Source: Lentibacter sp. XHP0401 (GTDB lineage: Bacteria > Pseudomonadota > Alphaproteobacteria > Rhodobacterales > Rhodobacteraceae). From it: a stretch of 64,000 nt of DNA. Positions 1 to 7,763 of this stretch are shown here, one piece after another. Both the position numbers and the translations under genes were made by a program. The stretch is from positions 88,077-152,076 of the forward strand of contig NZ_JAOWLC010000012.1 in the NCBI RefSeq assembly GCF_025751535.1, in the 5' to 3' direction. The notes under the pieces are model-generated. The model did not search any database and was not told the DNA's origin. It saw only the letters and a program-made list of their open reading frames with translations. Within the stretch, counting starts at the first letter, position 1. Each line of letters starts with the position of its first letter.

Positions 1-2
1 TG

Positions 3-800
3 GCGGGAGATACGGTGACGGATCTGCGCAGACAGCTGCGCTTTGAAACCCATATGCTTGAGGACTACGACCGCTTTGAAGCGCTCGTGGCGGAACATGG
101 TGTCGAGTATGTGGTGTTTAACGATCATATCCCGCATGAGCGCCTTGCCAAAGGACTTGTGCCGCGCCGTTTGAACGGGATGGCACTGAAAAGCCGCCGT
201 AGCCCCGAGACGCTACACAAACAGCTGCAAAAGATGCACGACGAGCGCGGGTTGGTGCCAGAGGCCGTCCGCGGGCTGGCCGAGAGGCTGTTGGCGCGTG
301 GTGTGACGCTTGGAAGCCATGATGACCGTTCGCGTGATGACTGTGCCTTTTGGCAAGAGCGAGGCGTAACGCTATCTGAATTCCCCGAGACTTTGGAGGC
401 AGGAGAGGCTGCGTGTGGGCTGGGTGCGGGGGTCATTCTCGGGGCGCCCAATGTGGTGCGCGGCGGCAGCCACAATGGCAATGTGAGCGCAGTGGATATG
501 ATCGCGATGGGGCATTGTGATGCGCTTGCTTCGGATTATCATTATCCTTCGCTAAGGCGCGCGGCGTTCTTTGTTGAGGAGGCCGGGATGCTCGATCTGG
601 CAGGCGCTTGGGCGCTTGTGTCTAGCGGGCCAGCGCGGCTTCTGGGCTTTGAGGACCGCGGCTCTCTGGCGGCGGGCAAGCGCGCGGATTTTATGATCGT
701 AGACGGCGAAAGCCGCCGCATGGCCGCGACCATTGCTGGCGGACGGGTGAGCTATATGTCTGGCGATATCGCCAAACGCTTTATTCAAAACGGCAGCTGA
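3..800 (+). CDS. phnM: PhnM-like amidohydrolase (alpha-D-ribose 1-methylphosphonate 5-triphosphate diphosphatase), 3' part
   Basis: The reading frame is open from the first complete codon, so the 5' end lies before the window and only about 265 C-terminal residues are visible. The family removes pyrophosphate from ribose 1-methylphosphonate triphosphate in the carbon-phosphorus lyase pathway for phosphonate use. Hallmarks seen are the GAPNVVRGGSHNGN stretch in the middle and DALASDYHYPS about 45 residues later, plus a C-terminal amidohydrolase segment (GSLAAGKRADFMIVDG). The metal-binding H-x-H motif expected near the N-terminus is outside the window. The stop codon lies inside the end of the convergent hpaH gene, a 20-bp tail-to-tail overlap. 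A different cyclic amidohydrolase is possible, but the two motifs favour PhnM. No other phn gene is visible downstream. Confidence 0.87.
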   Translation, partial: AGDTVTDLRRQLRFETHMLEDYDRFEALVAEHGVEYVVFNDHIPHERLAKGLVPRRLNGMALKSRRSPETLHKQLQKMHDERGLVPEAVRGLAERLLARGVTLGSHDDRSRDDCAFWQERGVTLSEFPETLEAGEAACGLGAGVILGAPNVVRGGSHNGNVSAVDMIAMGHCDALASDYHYPSLRRAAFFVEEAGMLDLAGAWALVSSGPARLLGFEDRGSLAAGKRADFMIVDGESRRMAATIAGGRVSYMSGDIAKRFIQNGS

Positions 801-1575
801 CCACGCCCCATGGGCCAAAGTCGGCCTCAATCAGGGTGTCGGCAGGGCACTCCAAGGGCCGTATGAACGAGCCTGAAAGAATGACTTGCCCCGCCTCGAT
901 GCTTTGCCCGTAAAGCTCCATGCGCGCGGCGAGCCAGACGATGCCTTCGACGGGGTCATTGAGAACACCTGCACCGAGGCCTGTTTCCTCAACCTGCCCG
1001 TTCGCGGAGACGATAGCGCCGATCCAGCGCAGGTCTGATGCGGGGTCAAACCGCCCATCCCCCATGACGATGCCGGCGTTGGCAGCGTTGTCGGAGATGG
1101 TGTCAAAGATCTTGCGGCTCTGGCCTGTGGCAGGGTCGGCGCGCAGGATGCGGGTGTCGAGAATTTCGATACTTGGCGCGACATAATCTGTGGCGGCAAT
1201 CACCTGTGCTCGGGTTACTTTTCCCTTGAGGGGGGCCTTCATCACAAAGGCGATTTCGGCCTCGATGCGGGGCTGGATGAAACGGCCCGCAGGGATTACC
1301 GCGCCATTTTTGAAGGCCATATCTTCAAGCAACACGCCGCTGTCGGGGATGTCGATATTGAGCGCCATCTGCATTGCGCGCGAAGTGAGGCCGATTTTCC
1401 AGCCGATGGTTTTGAGCCCTGCGGCCTTCTTTTGAGCGACAAGCTCGGCCTGGATCGCATAGGCATCATCCATGTTGATCTGCGGATAAGCGACAGAAAG
1501 CAGTCCCGTTTGAACGCCCGTTTTCTCGGCTTCAAAAAGTACAGTTGCAGCGGATTTGATCTCGTCAGGTGTCAT
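781..1575 (-). CDS. hpaH: 2-oxo-hept-4-ene-1,7-dioate hydratase
   Basis: Last visible gene of the homoprotocatechuate operon. The enzyme hydrates 2-oxohept-4-ene-1,7-dioate to the 4-hydroxy acid that aldolase HpaI would cleave to pyruvate and succinate semialdehyde. The 264 residues match the usual length (about 267), and the fold is that of the fumarylacetoacetase/2-keto-4-pentenoate hydratase superfamily. Visible motifs are the internal GWKIGLTS segment (residues about 58-65), the acidic metal-binding segment RIEAEIAFVM (about 103-112) and DNAANAGIVMGD. Its ATG overlaps the stop of the upstream hpaG by 4 bp, which indicates translational coupling. No hpaI follows; the next gene is the convergent phnM-like gene. 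Confidence 0.9.
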   Translation of the reverse strand: MTPDEIKSAATVLFEAEKTGVQTGLLSVAYPQINMDDAYAIQAELVAQKKAAGLKTIGWKIGLTSRAMQMALNIDIPDSGVLLEDMAFKNGAVIPAGRFIQPRIEAEIAFVMKAPLKGKVTRAQVIAATDYVAPSIEILDTRILRADPATGQSRKIFDTISDNAANAGIVMGDGRFDPASDLRWIGAIVSANGQVEETGLGAGVLNDPVEGIVWLAARMELYGQSIEAGQVILSGSFIRPLECPADTLIEADFGPWGVVSCRFE

Positions 1576-2426
1576 TCGTCGCGCACCGTGTTTCTGAGCT
1601 CGCCGATACCTTCGGCGGCGATGATGATCTCGTCACCCGGCACGAGAAAGCGGGGCGGATCAAAGCGCGCGCCAGCACCTGTGGGGGTGCCTGTGATGAT
1701 GATATCACCCGGAACCAGAGTGGTGAAGGTCGAGATGTATTCGATCTGTCGACGGATCGGAAAGAGCATTCGCGAGGTGCGGTCATCTTGCCTGAGTTCG
1801 CCGTTTACATGGGTTGTGAGGCGGATGTCATCAAGCTGTTCGGCGCGTTCGAAGGGCACAAGCCAAGGGCCGATTGCGCCTGAGTTGTCCCAGTTTTTGC
1901 CTTGGGTGACGTTGAATTTTGCGTGGCGCACCCAATCGCGTAAAGTGCCTTCATTACAGAGGCTTATGGCGGCTATATGATCAAATGCATTAGCTTGGGC
2001 TATGCGCCTCCCTCCCTTGCCGATGATGACGGCGATTTCGCCTTCATAGTCGAGCTGGGGTGTTTCGGGCGGGCGCACCAGCGCCTCGTCGTGGCCCGTG
2101 AAGCTGCGCGCAAAGCGCGGAAAGAGCGACATGTTGGGCGGGGCATCCTGCCCATCTTTATACTCGGCGTTACGGTCAGGAAAGTTGACGCCGACGCAGA
2201 TTATTTTTTCGGGGTCGGGCACGGGAACTGCGTAGGTGAAGCTGTCGTTGGGGTGGGTTACAGCACGGCCCTCGGCGGCCTTGGCAAGCGCTGGCAAGCC
2301 ACCTGCCTCGATGACATCACGCATCGTGCTCCATTCGGAGAAATCGGGCGAGAGGGCGATAAAGCCGCCCTCGACGACCGCCCCGTAGAGCTGGCCTGTT
2401 TCGGTGTTTACTGTCGCAAAGCGCAT
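1572..2426 (-). CDS. hpaG: Fumarylacetoacetate hydrolase family protein, probable HpaG-type decarboxylase/isomerase
   Basis: By position between hpaD and hpaH this should act on 5-oxopent-3-ene-1,2,5-tricarboxylate (decarboxylation) or its tautomer. The protein has 284 residues and a single FAH catalytic domain, with the metal-binding signature DYEGEIAVIIGKGG at residues about 124-137 and the C-terminal GDIIITGTPTGAG loop at about 239-251. Enteric HpaG is a fusion of two such domains (about 430 residues), so this is a one-domain version. Family members also include acylpyruvases and isomerases, so the exact reaction is inferred from context. It starts 3 bp after the cupin gene and overlaps hpaH by 4 bp. 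Confidence 0.82.
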   Translation of the reverse strand: MRFATVNTETGQLYGAVVEGGFIALSPDFSEWSTMRDVIEAGGLPALAKAAEGRAVTHPNDSFTYAVPVPDPEKIICVGVNFPDRNAEYKDGQDAPPNMSLFPRFARSFTGHDEALVRPPETPQLDYEGEIAVIIGKGGRRIAQANAFDHIAAISLCNEGTLRDWVRHAKFNVTQGKNWDNSGAIGPWLVPFERAEQLDDIRLTTHVNGELRQDDRTSRMLFPIRRQIEYISTFTTLVPGDIIITGTPTGAGARFDPPRFLVPGDEIIIAAEGIGELRNTVRDE

Positions 2427-2429
2427 GGC

Positions 2430-2741
2430 TCAGCCTTTCTTGTCGAGAAGTTCAATTTCAATAAACGCGCAGGGGAAGTTATTGCCGCTGATCACATCGT
2501 GCTCGACGCCGATTTCGCGATAGTATGGCACGCCGGTTTGCAACGTGGCTGTCATATGCTTTCCCCCGGGCTGCGCAATTTCGAGTGTTCCATCAAACTG
2601 CGGGACAACGACATAGTCGTGCTCATGCCTGTGCCAGCCTGTGTTGTCGCCCTTGTTGGCAAAAGACCAGCGGGTGACACGCACGCGGCCATTGTTGATG
2701 AGCACTTCGCCCTTAGCTGTTCCTTCAGATGAGTTGCACAT
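2430..2741 (-). CDS. Small single-domain cupin protein in the hpa operon
   Basis: This is a 103-residue cupin with the metal-binding motif WHRHEHDYVVVP at residues about 36-47 and a second-half region ending with GVEHDVISGNNFPCAFIEIE. Cupins this small are metal-binding beta barrels that act as isomerases, dioxygenases or ligand sensors, and the sequence alone does not say which. It lies 9 bp after hpaD and 3 bp before hpaG, so it is cotranscribed with homoprotocatechuate catabolism. It is not one of the classical hpaDEFGHI genes. An accessory role such as tautomerising or stabilising a ring-cleavage intermediate is inference only. Confidence 0.85.
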   Translation of the reverse strand: MCNSSEGTAKGEVLINNGRVRVTRWSFANKGDNTGWHRHEHDYVVVPQFDGTLEIAQPGGKHMTATLQTGVPYYREIGVEHDVISGNNFPCAFIEIELLDKKG

Positions 2742-2750
2742 GTGGCCTCC

Positions 2751-3731
2751 TTACGGCGCGATAATCGGCTGCGCCTTGAGTTCACTTTCACGGGTTTCGG
2801 CCCCCTCAAAAACACTGCCATGCTCAAACCAAGAACGTGGCGCAGGCGCGCCCCAGAGGGTTTGGCGTTGTGGGTCTTTGAGGTCCCATTTGATTGGCTC
2901 AAGGTCCGGATCAACTGTCTGGTAGTCAGAGCAATAAATTTCGATGCGGTGGCCGTCGGGATCATGGATATAGAGAAAGAACGCGTTGGAAATTCCGTGG
3001 CGGCCCGGGCCGCGCTCGATGTTGGAAACCCAGCCTGTGGTGGCCATGACATCAAGCAGATCAATGATCGCCAGAGGCGTTGGAACCCAGAAGGCCGTGT
3101 GATGCAGGCGCGGGCCTGTGCCGTTGGTGAAAGCCACGTCATGCACGCCGCCTTTGCGGTGCATCCATGCGGCCCAGACTTTGCCGCTGTCGGCATCTTC
3201 GGTGTATTCTGTCGTGCGGAAACCCATCTCGTTGTAGAAGGCCACTGAGGCGTCGACATCAGACGAGAACATGTTGAAATGGTCGATACGCAGGGGGCGC
3301 ACGCCGTGGTAGCGCTTGTACTCCTGATGGATCGGCGCGAGGCGGTCCATGCGCACATAAAACTCAAGCGGGATGCCCCAGGGATCACGGGTGCGCAGGG
3401 TCTTACCCATGTGCGGGCGTGTGACCCATTCTGTGGGCAAGCCTTTGGCTTTGAACCATTCTTCAGCTTTCTCAAGGTCGGGTTCATCATAGAGCTTGAA
3501 GCCCAAAACGCCCACATCGGCTGCGTCGGCTTTGACCAGAGCGATGCAGTGATGGCCACGCTCTTCAAGGGCGCGCAGGTAGATGCGGCTTTCGTCTTCA
3601 TGGGTGACTTGCAGGCCGAGGGTGTCGACGTAGAACGCCCGCGATTTGGCGAGGTCTTTCACGCGGTATTCAACATGAGAGAGCCGCACGATGTTGAAAT
3701 CGGGGTAAAGGTTCGGGGCGGGAACGGGCAT
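2751..3731 (-). CDS. hpaD: 3,4-dihydroxyphenylacetate (homoprotocatechuate) 2,3-dioxygenase, VOC/type I extradiol
   Basis: This enzyme opens the ring of homoprotocatechuate at the 2,3 bond using Fe(II) or Mn(II) and O2 to give 5-carboxymethyl-2-hydroxymuconate semialdehyde. The 326 residues form two vicinal-oxygen-chelate domains. The expected metal ligands are visible as H151 (RIDHFN), H211 (LHHTAFW) and E264 (HRIEIY). Second-sphere residues of the Brevibacterium-type enzyme also appear, namely H197 (GVHDVA), H245 (GRHGIS) and Y254. This is not homologous to the LigB-type HpaD of E. coli, so the operon uses the VOC version. It lies 27 bp after hpaE. Confidence 0.93.
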   Translation of the reverse strand: MPVPAPNLYPDFNIVRLSHVEYRVKDLAKSRAFYVDTLGLQVTHEDESRIYLRALEERGHHCIALVKADAADVGVLGFKLYDEPDLEKAEEWFKAKGLPTEWVTRPHMGKTLRTRDPWGIPLEFYVRMDRLAPIHQEYKRYHGVRPLRIDHFNMFSSDVDASVAFYNEMGFRTTEYTEDADSGKVWAAWMHRKGGVHDVAFTNGTGPRLHHTAFWVPTPLAIIDLLDVMATTGWVSNIERGPGRHGISNAFFLYIHDPDGHRIEIYCSDYQTVDPDLEPIKWDLKDPQRQTLWGAPAPRSWFEHGSVFEGAETRESELKAQPIIAP

Positions 3732-3758
3732 GGTGTGTCTCCGGGCTACGAGTGAAGA

Positions 3759-5270
3759 TCAGGCGCCGAGGCGCGGGATGGTGTGCTCGCCGATGGCGAA
3801 GCCGATGTGTTTTTGTTCCATGTAGAACTCGAACGACCAGTCGCCGCCGTCGCGGCCTATGCCCGAGGCTTTGACGCCGCCGAAGGGAGTGGGCAGGTGG
3901 CGGACATTCTCAGAATTCACCCAGATCATGCCAGCTTCGAGCTTGTCGGTAAAGCGCATGGCGCGGGTGATATCCTGCGTCCAGACGTAGCCTGTGAGGC
4001 CATAATCAACGCTGTTGGCGATTTCTAGCGCTTCTTCCTCGGTTTCAAAGGTGAGGGTTGTCAGGACGGGGCCGAAAATTTCCTCCTGAGCGATGCGCAT
4101 ATCGGGGGTGGCATCTGTGAAGAGGGTGGGGGAAACATAGTGACCTTTGCCTGAAGGGGCCTTGCCGCCCGCAGCGATTGTGGCGCCGTCTTTTTTGGCG
4201 ATATCGAAGTAGGAGCAGACTTTGTCATAGTGGACCTTGTGAATGAGCGGGCCAATTTCTGTATTGGGATCAAGGGGATGACCCACTTTTATGTTGTTCA
4301 CCCGCTTGACGAGCTTGTCGATAAATTCGCCTGCGATGCTCTTTTGCAAAAGCAGGCGGGAGGAGGATGTGCAGCGTTCTCCGTTGAGGGAGTAAATCAT
4401 GAAGATCGCGGCATCGAGGGCACGGTCCTGATCAGCATCGTCGAAAACGATTACGGGATTCTTACCACCGAGTTCGAAGTGCACGCGCTTCAGCGATTCG
4501 GAGCCTTGGCGCATGATCATGGAGCCTGTTTTGCTCTCGCCGACGAAGGCTATGGCCTTGATCAGTTTGTGCTCGGTGAGTGCCTTTCCTGCGTCTTCGC
4601 CAAAGCCGTTCACGAGGTTCCAGACGCCATCGGGCAGGCCCGCTTCATGGGCGATTTCGCAGAGGATACTGGCGGTGACAGGGCTGAACTCGGCGGGTTT
4701 GTGAACCACGGTACAACCAGCGGCCAGCGCGGGCGCGATTTTCCATGTGGAGAGCATGAACGGCGTGTTCCATGGCGTGATGACACCGACGGGGCCGATG
4801 GGCACGCGGGTTGTCACATTCATCAGCGTGGGTGAGGGCAGCGACTGGCCGTCACGTGCGGCGGGCGCACGGTCGGCAAAGAAGCGGAAGTTCTCTGCGC
4901 CGCGCAGGGCGGCCTTGGACATAAAGCGGAGCGGCTGGCCCGTATCAAGACACTCGGCGAAGGCGATTTCTTCGGCGCGGGCTTCAATGCCGTCTGCGAT
5001 TTTATGCAGTATTTTCTTTCGGTTAACGGCAGGAAGGTCGCGCCATTCAGCGAAGGCGGCGTGGGCGGCGCGGGCGGCAGCGTCGATATCGGCCGCACCG
5101 GACTTGGCCACGTTGCAGAGGAAGTCTTCATCGACCGGCGAGTGGTTTTTGAAGGTCTCGCCAGAGAGCGCTGGCAGGGATTTGCCGTTGATGCGGTTCA
5201 TGACACCAACCTCTTTGAAGCGGGTGAGGTAAGCCTGAGCCTTGGAGATATTTGCGGTTAAATCGCTCAT
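3759..5270 (-). CDS. hpaE: 5-carboxymethyl-2-hydroxymuconate semialdehyde dehydrogenase
   Basis: This NAD-dependent aldehyde dehydrogenase (503 residues, the normal family length) oxidises the ring-cleavage product semialdehyde to 5-carboxymethyl-2-hydroxymuconate. The catalytic residues seen are N168 in PWNTP, the general base E266 in ELGGKNP and the nucleophile C300 in NGERCTSSSR. The cofactor segment is AFVGESKTGS (241-250). The substrate assignment rests on operon context between hpaF, one base upstream, and hpaD downstream; in isolation it could be any betaine or semialdehyde dehydrogenase. Confidence 0.92.
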   Translation of the reverse strand: MSDLTANISKAQAYLTRFKEVGVMNRINGKSLPALSGETFKNHSPVDEDFLCNVAKSGAADIDAAARAAHAAFAEWRDLPAVNRKKILHKIADGIEARAEEIAFAECLDTGQPLRFMSKAALRGAENFRFFADRAPAARDGQSLPSPTLMNVTTRVPIGPVGVITPWNTPFMLSTWKIAPALAAGCTVVHKPAEFSPVTASILCEIAHEAGLPDGVWNLVNGFGEDAGKALTEHKLIKAIAFVGESKTGSMIMRQGSESLKRVHFELGGKNPVIVFDDADQDRALDAAIFMIYSLNGERCTSSSRLLLQKSIAGEFIDKLVKRVNNIKVGHPLDPNTEIGPLIHKVHYDKVCSYFDIAKKDGATIAAGGKAPSGKGHYVSPTLFTDATPDMRIAQEEIFGPVLTTLTFETEEEALEIANSVDYGLTGYVWTQDITRAMRFTDKLEAGMIWVNSENVRHLPTPFGGVKASGIGRDGGDWSFEFYMEQKHIGFAIGEHTIPRLGA

Positions 5271-5271
5271 G

Positions 5272-5661
5272 TCAGTTGTCTTTCTTCAGGTGGTCACGGA
5301 TGGAGCCGGCCTTGGGGCTTAGGCTGGCGTCGATGTCGCGCATTTCCATGGAAAGGGCGATGGAATGTTGGGCCATGGCAGGGGCGAGAAAGCCCTCTAG
5401 GGTCTTGAAAATATGAGATACTGCGGCTTCTTTGGCATCTTGAGGGCGGCCTTCACGCAGGCGGATGCCGAGATCGAGGAAGGCGTGCCGGGGGTCGCCA
5501 TCGGCGATGCTCACGTGATTGGCTTTGAAGGCTCGGATGCGGATGCCTGCGAGGGGGAAAAGGCCTGTTTCGATGGCCGCGAGGCGGAGCACATCAAGCA
5601 GCGCCGGCATATCAACGTGCTCTTCAAGGTTTGCCGAATATTCTATGGAAAAGTGCGGCAT
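5272..5661 (-). CDS. hpaF: 5-carboxymethyl-2-hydroxymuconate delta-isomerase
   Basis: First gene of the homoprotocatechuate operon. It encodes a 129-residue tautomerase-superfamily protein that isomerises 5-carboxymethyl-2-hydroxymuconate to the oxo-ene tricarboxylate. The catalytic N-terminal proline is present directly after the start Met (MPHFSIEYSANLEE), as in the CHMI family. The start is supported by an AGAGGGA ribosome binding site about 8 bases upstream. The gene is one base from hpaE. A perfect TTAACATGTTAA palindrome lies 23-34 bp before the start. Confidence 0.92.
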   Translation of the reverse strand: MPHFSIEYSANLEEHVDMPALLDVLRLAAIETGLFPLAGIRIRAFKANHVSIADGDPRHAFLDLGIRLREGRPQDAKEAAVSHIFKTLEGFLAPAMAQHSIALSMEMRDIDASLSPKAGSIRDHLKKDN

Positions 5662-5683
5662 CGGTTATGTCCCTCTTATCTAA

Positions 5684-5695
5684 TTAACATGTTAA
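5684..5695. promoter_or_regulatory. Perfect palindrome TTAACATGTTAA before hpaF, candidate MarR/HpaR-type operator
   Basis: The 12-bp perfect palindrome is centred about 28 bp upstream of the hpaF start codon, where a repressor would cover the promoter or initiation region. Homoprotocatechuate operons are commonly controlled by MarR-family HpaR/HpcR repressors binding AT-rich palindromes of this size. No marR-type gene is in the window, so the cognate regulator would be elsewhere. Confidence 0.6.
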
Positions 5696-5735
5696 GTAGA
5701 TGGGGCGCATGAGTCAAGTCTGAAGTGAATATTAC

Positions 5736-5876
5736 GGCTGCGCACCGCTTGGTTAAGAGCGGGGGAAGGCCGCTGATTCCACGGGGGCGATAAGCGTGCA
5801 CAGGGCGTGCACCCCCCGTGCACCGCTAAAACCCCGTAGCTGTTAAGGGAAAATTAGCTAATGCGGCGCACGGTGG
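5736..5876. repeat. GTGCAC-triplet element, copy 1 (~140 bp)
   Basis: This intergenic block between hpaF and metG shares an ordered architecture with 56021-56160. First comes a 21-bp left box ending in GGTTAA (5736-5756), then a short hairpin (AGCGG/CCGCT at 5758-5762 and 5770-5774). Next is CGGGGG-GATA-AGC. Three GTGCAC hexamers follow at 5796, 5807 and 5818, exactly 11 bp apart. The right block is CTGTTAAGGGAAAATTAGCTAA (split here as CTGTTAAGGG and AAAATTAGCTAA), then GGCGCACGGTG near 5864-5874. The function is unknown. A DNA-binding array or the promoter/body of a small RNA are both possible. Confidence 0.7.
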
Positions 5877-5897
5877 GGACGTGAAATAGAGAAGGAG

Positions 5898-7610
5898 TTA
5901 TGTGCGGATGCCCGAAAATTTGGCGGCCCAGGTTTCACGCTCTTCATCGGTGATTTTGGCAAAGAGGTTGTCCGGAACGGAGAACTCGTGGCCCGCTTCC
6001 AGGCTGCCGAGGCTTGCGCGCAGATCATCGGGCCAGCTTGTATCAAGTGTGTTCATCGCGGTGAAAAGCTTTGCCGAGGCTGTCGGAATGAAGGGAGCAG
6101 ACAGAACCGCATAAAGGCGGATGAGATTGAGCGCGAGACGGATTTGTGCGGCGGCCTTGTCCTCGTCTGTTTTGAAGACGCTCCACGGAGCGGCCTCTTG
6201 CAGATATTCATTGCCGGCGGCCCAGATGGCGCGCAGTTCGGCAGCTGATTTGCGCACGTCCATCGCCTCCATGTGTTGCTCGTAAGCACGGATGCGAACC
6301 TCGATGTCGGCGATGAGCGCGTCTTCAGTCGGGCCGTATTCACCGGCGCTCGGGACAGTTTCGCCGAACTTGGAGCGGCAGAACTTGGTGACGCGGGAGA
6401 CGAAATTGCCCAGCACATCGGAGAGGTCTTTGTTCACCGAGGCTTGGAAGTTTTCCCATGTGAACTCGGCGTCCGAGCTTTCGGGCGCGTGAGACAGGAG
6501 CCACCAGCGCCAGACATCGGCGGGCAGGATATCGAGCGCCTGATCCTGAAATACGCCACGGCCACGGGAGGTGCTGAACTGACCGCCTTCGTAATTGAGG
6601 TAGTTGAAGGATTTGATGTAATCGACAAGCTTCCAAGGTTCGCCCGAGCCCAGAATGGTGGCGGGGAAAGAGAGCGTATGGAAAGGGACGTTATCCTTGC
6701 CCATGAACTGGGTGTAGGTGACATCATCGGCGCCTTTGTCGGTGCGCCACCAGCGCTCCCAGTCGCGGCCCTGTCCTGCATCGGCCCATTCCTGCGCGCA
6801 GGCGATATACTCGATGGGGGCGTCAAACCAGACGTAGAAGACCTTGCCTTCCATGCCGGGCCAATCCTCGGTTCCGCGCTTGACGGGGATGCCCCAGTTG
6901 AGATCGCGGGTGATGCCACGGTCTTGCAGGCCGTCGCCGTCATTGAGCCATTTGTTGGCGATGGAGGTTGTGAGGACGGGCCAGTCTGTTTTGCTGTTGA
7001 TCCAGTCTTGCAACTGCTCGCGCATGTTTGATTGCTTGAGGTAGAGGTGCTTGGTTTCGCGTTCTTCCAGATCGGTGGCGCCCGAGACGGAGGAGCGCGG
7101 ATTGATCAGATCGGTCGGGTCGAGTTGTTTGGTGCAGTTGTCGCATTGATCGCCGCGGGCATCTTCAAAGCCGCAGTTGGGGCAGGTGCCTTCAATGTAG
7201 CGATCCGGCAGGAAGCGGCCATCGGCCGGGGAGTAGATCTGTTTTTCTGTGACCTCTTCGATGAGGCCCGCTTTATAGAGCGCGCCTGCGAAGTGTTGTG
7301 TGAGCGCGTGGTTTTGCGCACTGGACGAGCGGCCGAAGTGATCAAACGAGAGCCCGAAGCCTTTGGCGATATTGGCCTGGACCTCGTGCATTTCGGCGCA
7401 GAAGTCGGCGACGGGTTTGCCGGCTTTGGCGGCGGCGAGTTCGGCGGGCGTTCCGTGTTCATCGGTGGCGCAGAGGAAGAGCACCTCATGGCCGCGCTGG
7501 CGCAGGTAGCGGGCGTAAAGATCGGCTGGGAGCTGGGAGCCGACGAGGTTGCCCAGATGTTTGATCCCGTTGATGTAGGGGATTGCCGAGGTGATGAGGT
7601 GACGTGCCAT
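5898..7610 (-). CDS. metG: Methionyl-tRNA synthetase
   Basis: Class I aminoacyl-tRNA synthetase that charges tRNA-Met. The 570-residue protein has the HIGH-type motif HLGN at 18-21 and a zinc-binding insert with C143, C146, C156 and C159. The KMSKS-equivalent is FSTSR at 345-349. The anticodon-binding helical domain follows. The C-terminal dimerisation (tRNA-binding) domain of the E. coli enzyme is absent, as in many alphaproteobacteria. It appears monocistronic on the minus strand, with the GTGCAC element immediately beyond its stop. Confidence 0.97.
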   Translation of the reverse strand: MARHLITSAIPYINGIKHLGNLVGSQLPADLYARYLRQRGHEVLFLCATDEHGTPAELAAAKAGKPVADFCAEMHEVQANIAKGFGLSFDHFGRSSSAQNHALTQHFAGALYKAGLIEEVTEKQIYSPADGRFLPDRYIEGTCPNCGFEDARGDQCDNCTKQLDPTDLINPRSSVSGATDLEERETKHLYLKQSNMREQLQDWINSKTDWPVLTTSIANKWLNDGDGLQDRGITRDLNWGIPVKRGTEDWPGMEGKVFYVWFDAPIEYIACAQEWADAGQGRDWERWWRTDKGADDVTYTQFMGKDNVPFHTLSFPATILGSGEPWKLVDYIKSFNYLNYEGGQFSTSRGRGVFQDQALDILPADVWRWWLLSHAPESSDAEFTWENFQASVNKDLSDVLGNFVSRVTKFCRSKFGETVPSAGEYGPTEDALIADIEVRIRAYEQHMEAMDVRKSAAELRAIWAAGNEYLQEAAPWSVFKTDEDKAAAQIRLALNLIRLYAVLSAPFIPTASAKLFTAMNTLDTSWPDDLRASLGSLEAGHEFSVPDNLFAKITDEERETWAAKFSGIRT

Positions 7611-7677
7611 CTGGAGAGCCTTTGTTTTGCGCTTTGGCGGGTGTGTAACGGATGATTTGCGTAGGTTCTACAGGTTT

Positions 7678-7758
7678 CGGATTTTCGCTTCGCGAAAACC
7701 CGACCCGCCGGGGGCTTTGCCCCCGGACCCCCAAGGTATTTTGAACAGAATAAGCCGG
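7678..7758 (-). repeat. Stop-adjacent dispersed repeat, copy A (box plus GC-rich hairpins)
   Basis: Read on the minus strand, about 6 bp after the MFS stop codon comes the box CTTATTCTGTTCAAAATACC. It is followed by a hairpin with stem CCGGGGGC/GCCCCCGG (7708-7726) and a second with stem TTTTCGC/GCGAAAA (7682-7698). The order stop codon, CTT-TTCT...AAAATA-CC box, GC-rich hairpins matches copies at 11079-11160 and 41994-42190. It may act as a terminator or mRNA-end stabiliser for the MFS gene. Confidence 0.6.
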
Positions 7759-7763
7759 GGGAG

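Noticed and set aside
5796..5823. GTGCAC triplet as a CRISPR or simple tandem repeat
   Set aside because: Hexamers with 5-bp variable spacers are far too short for CRISPR, and the conserved flanks over 140 bp show it is a composite element.
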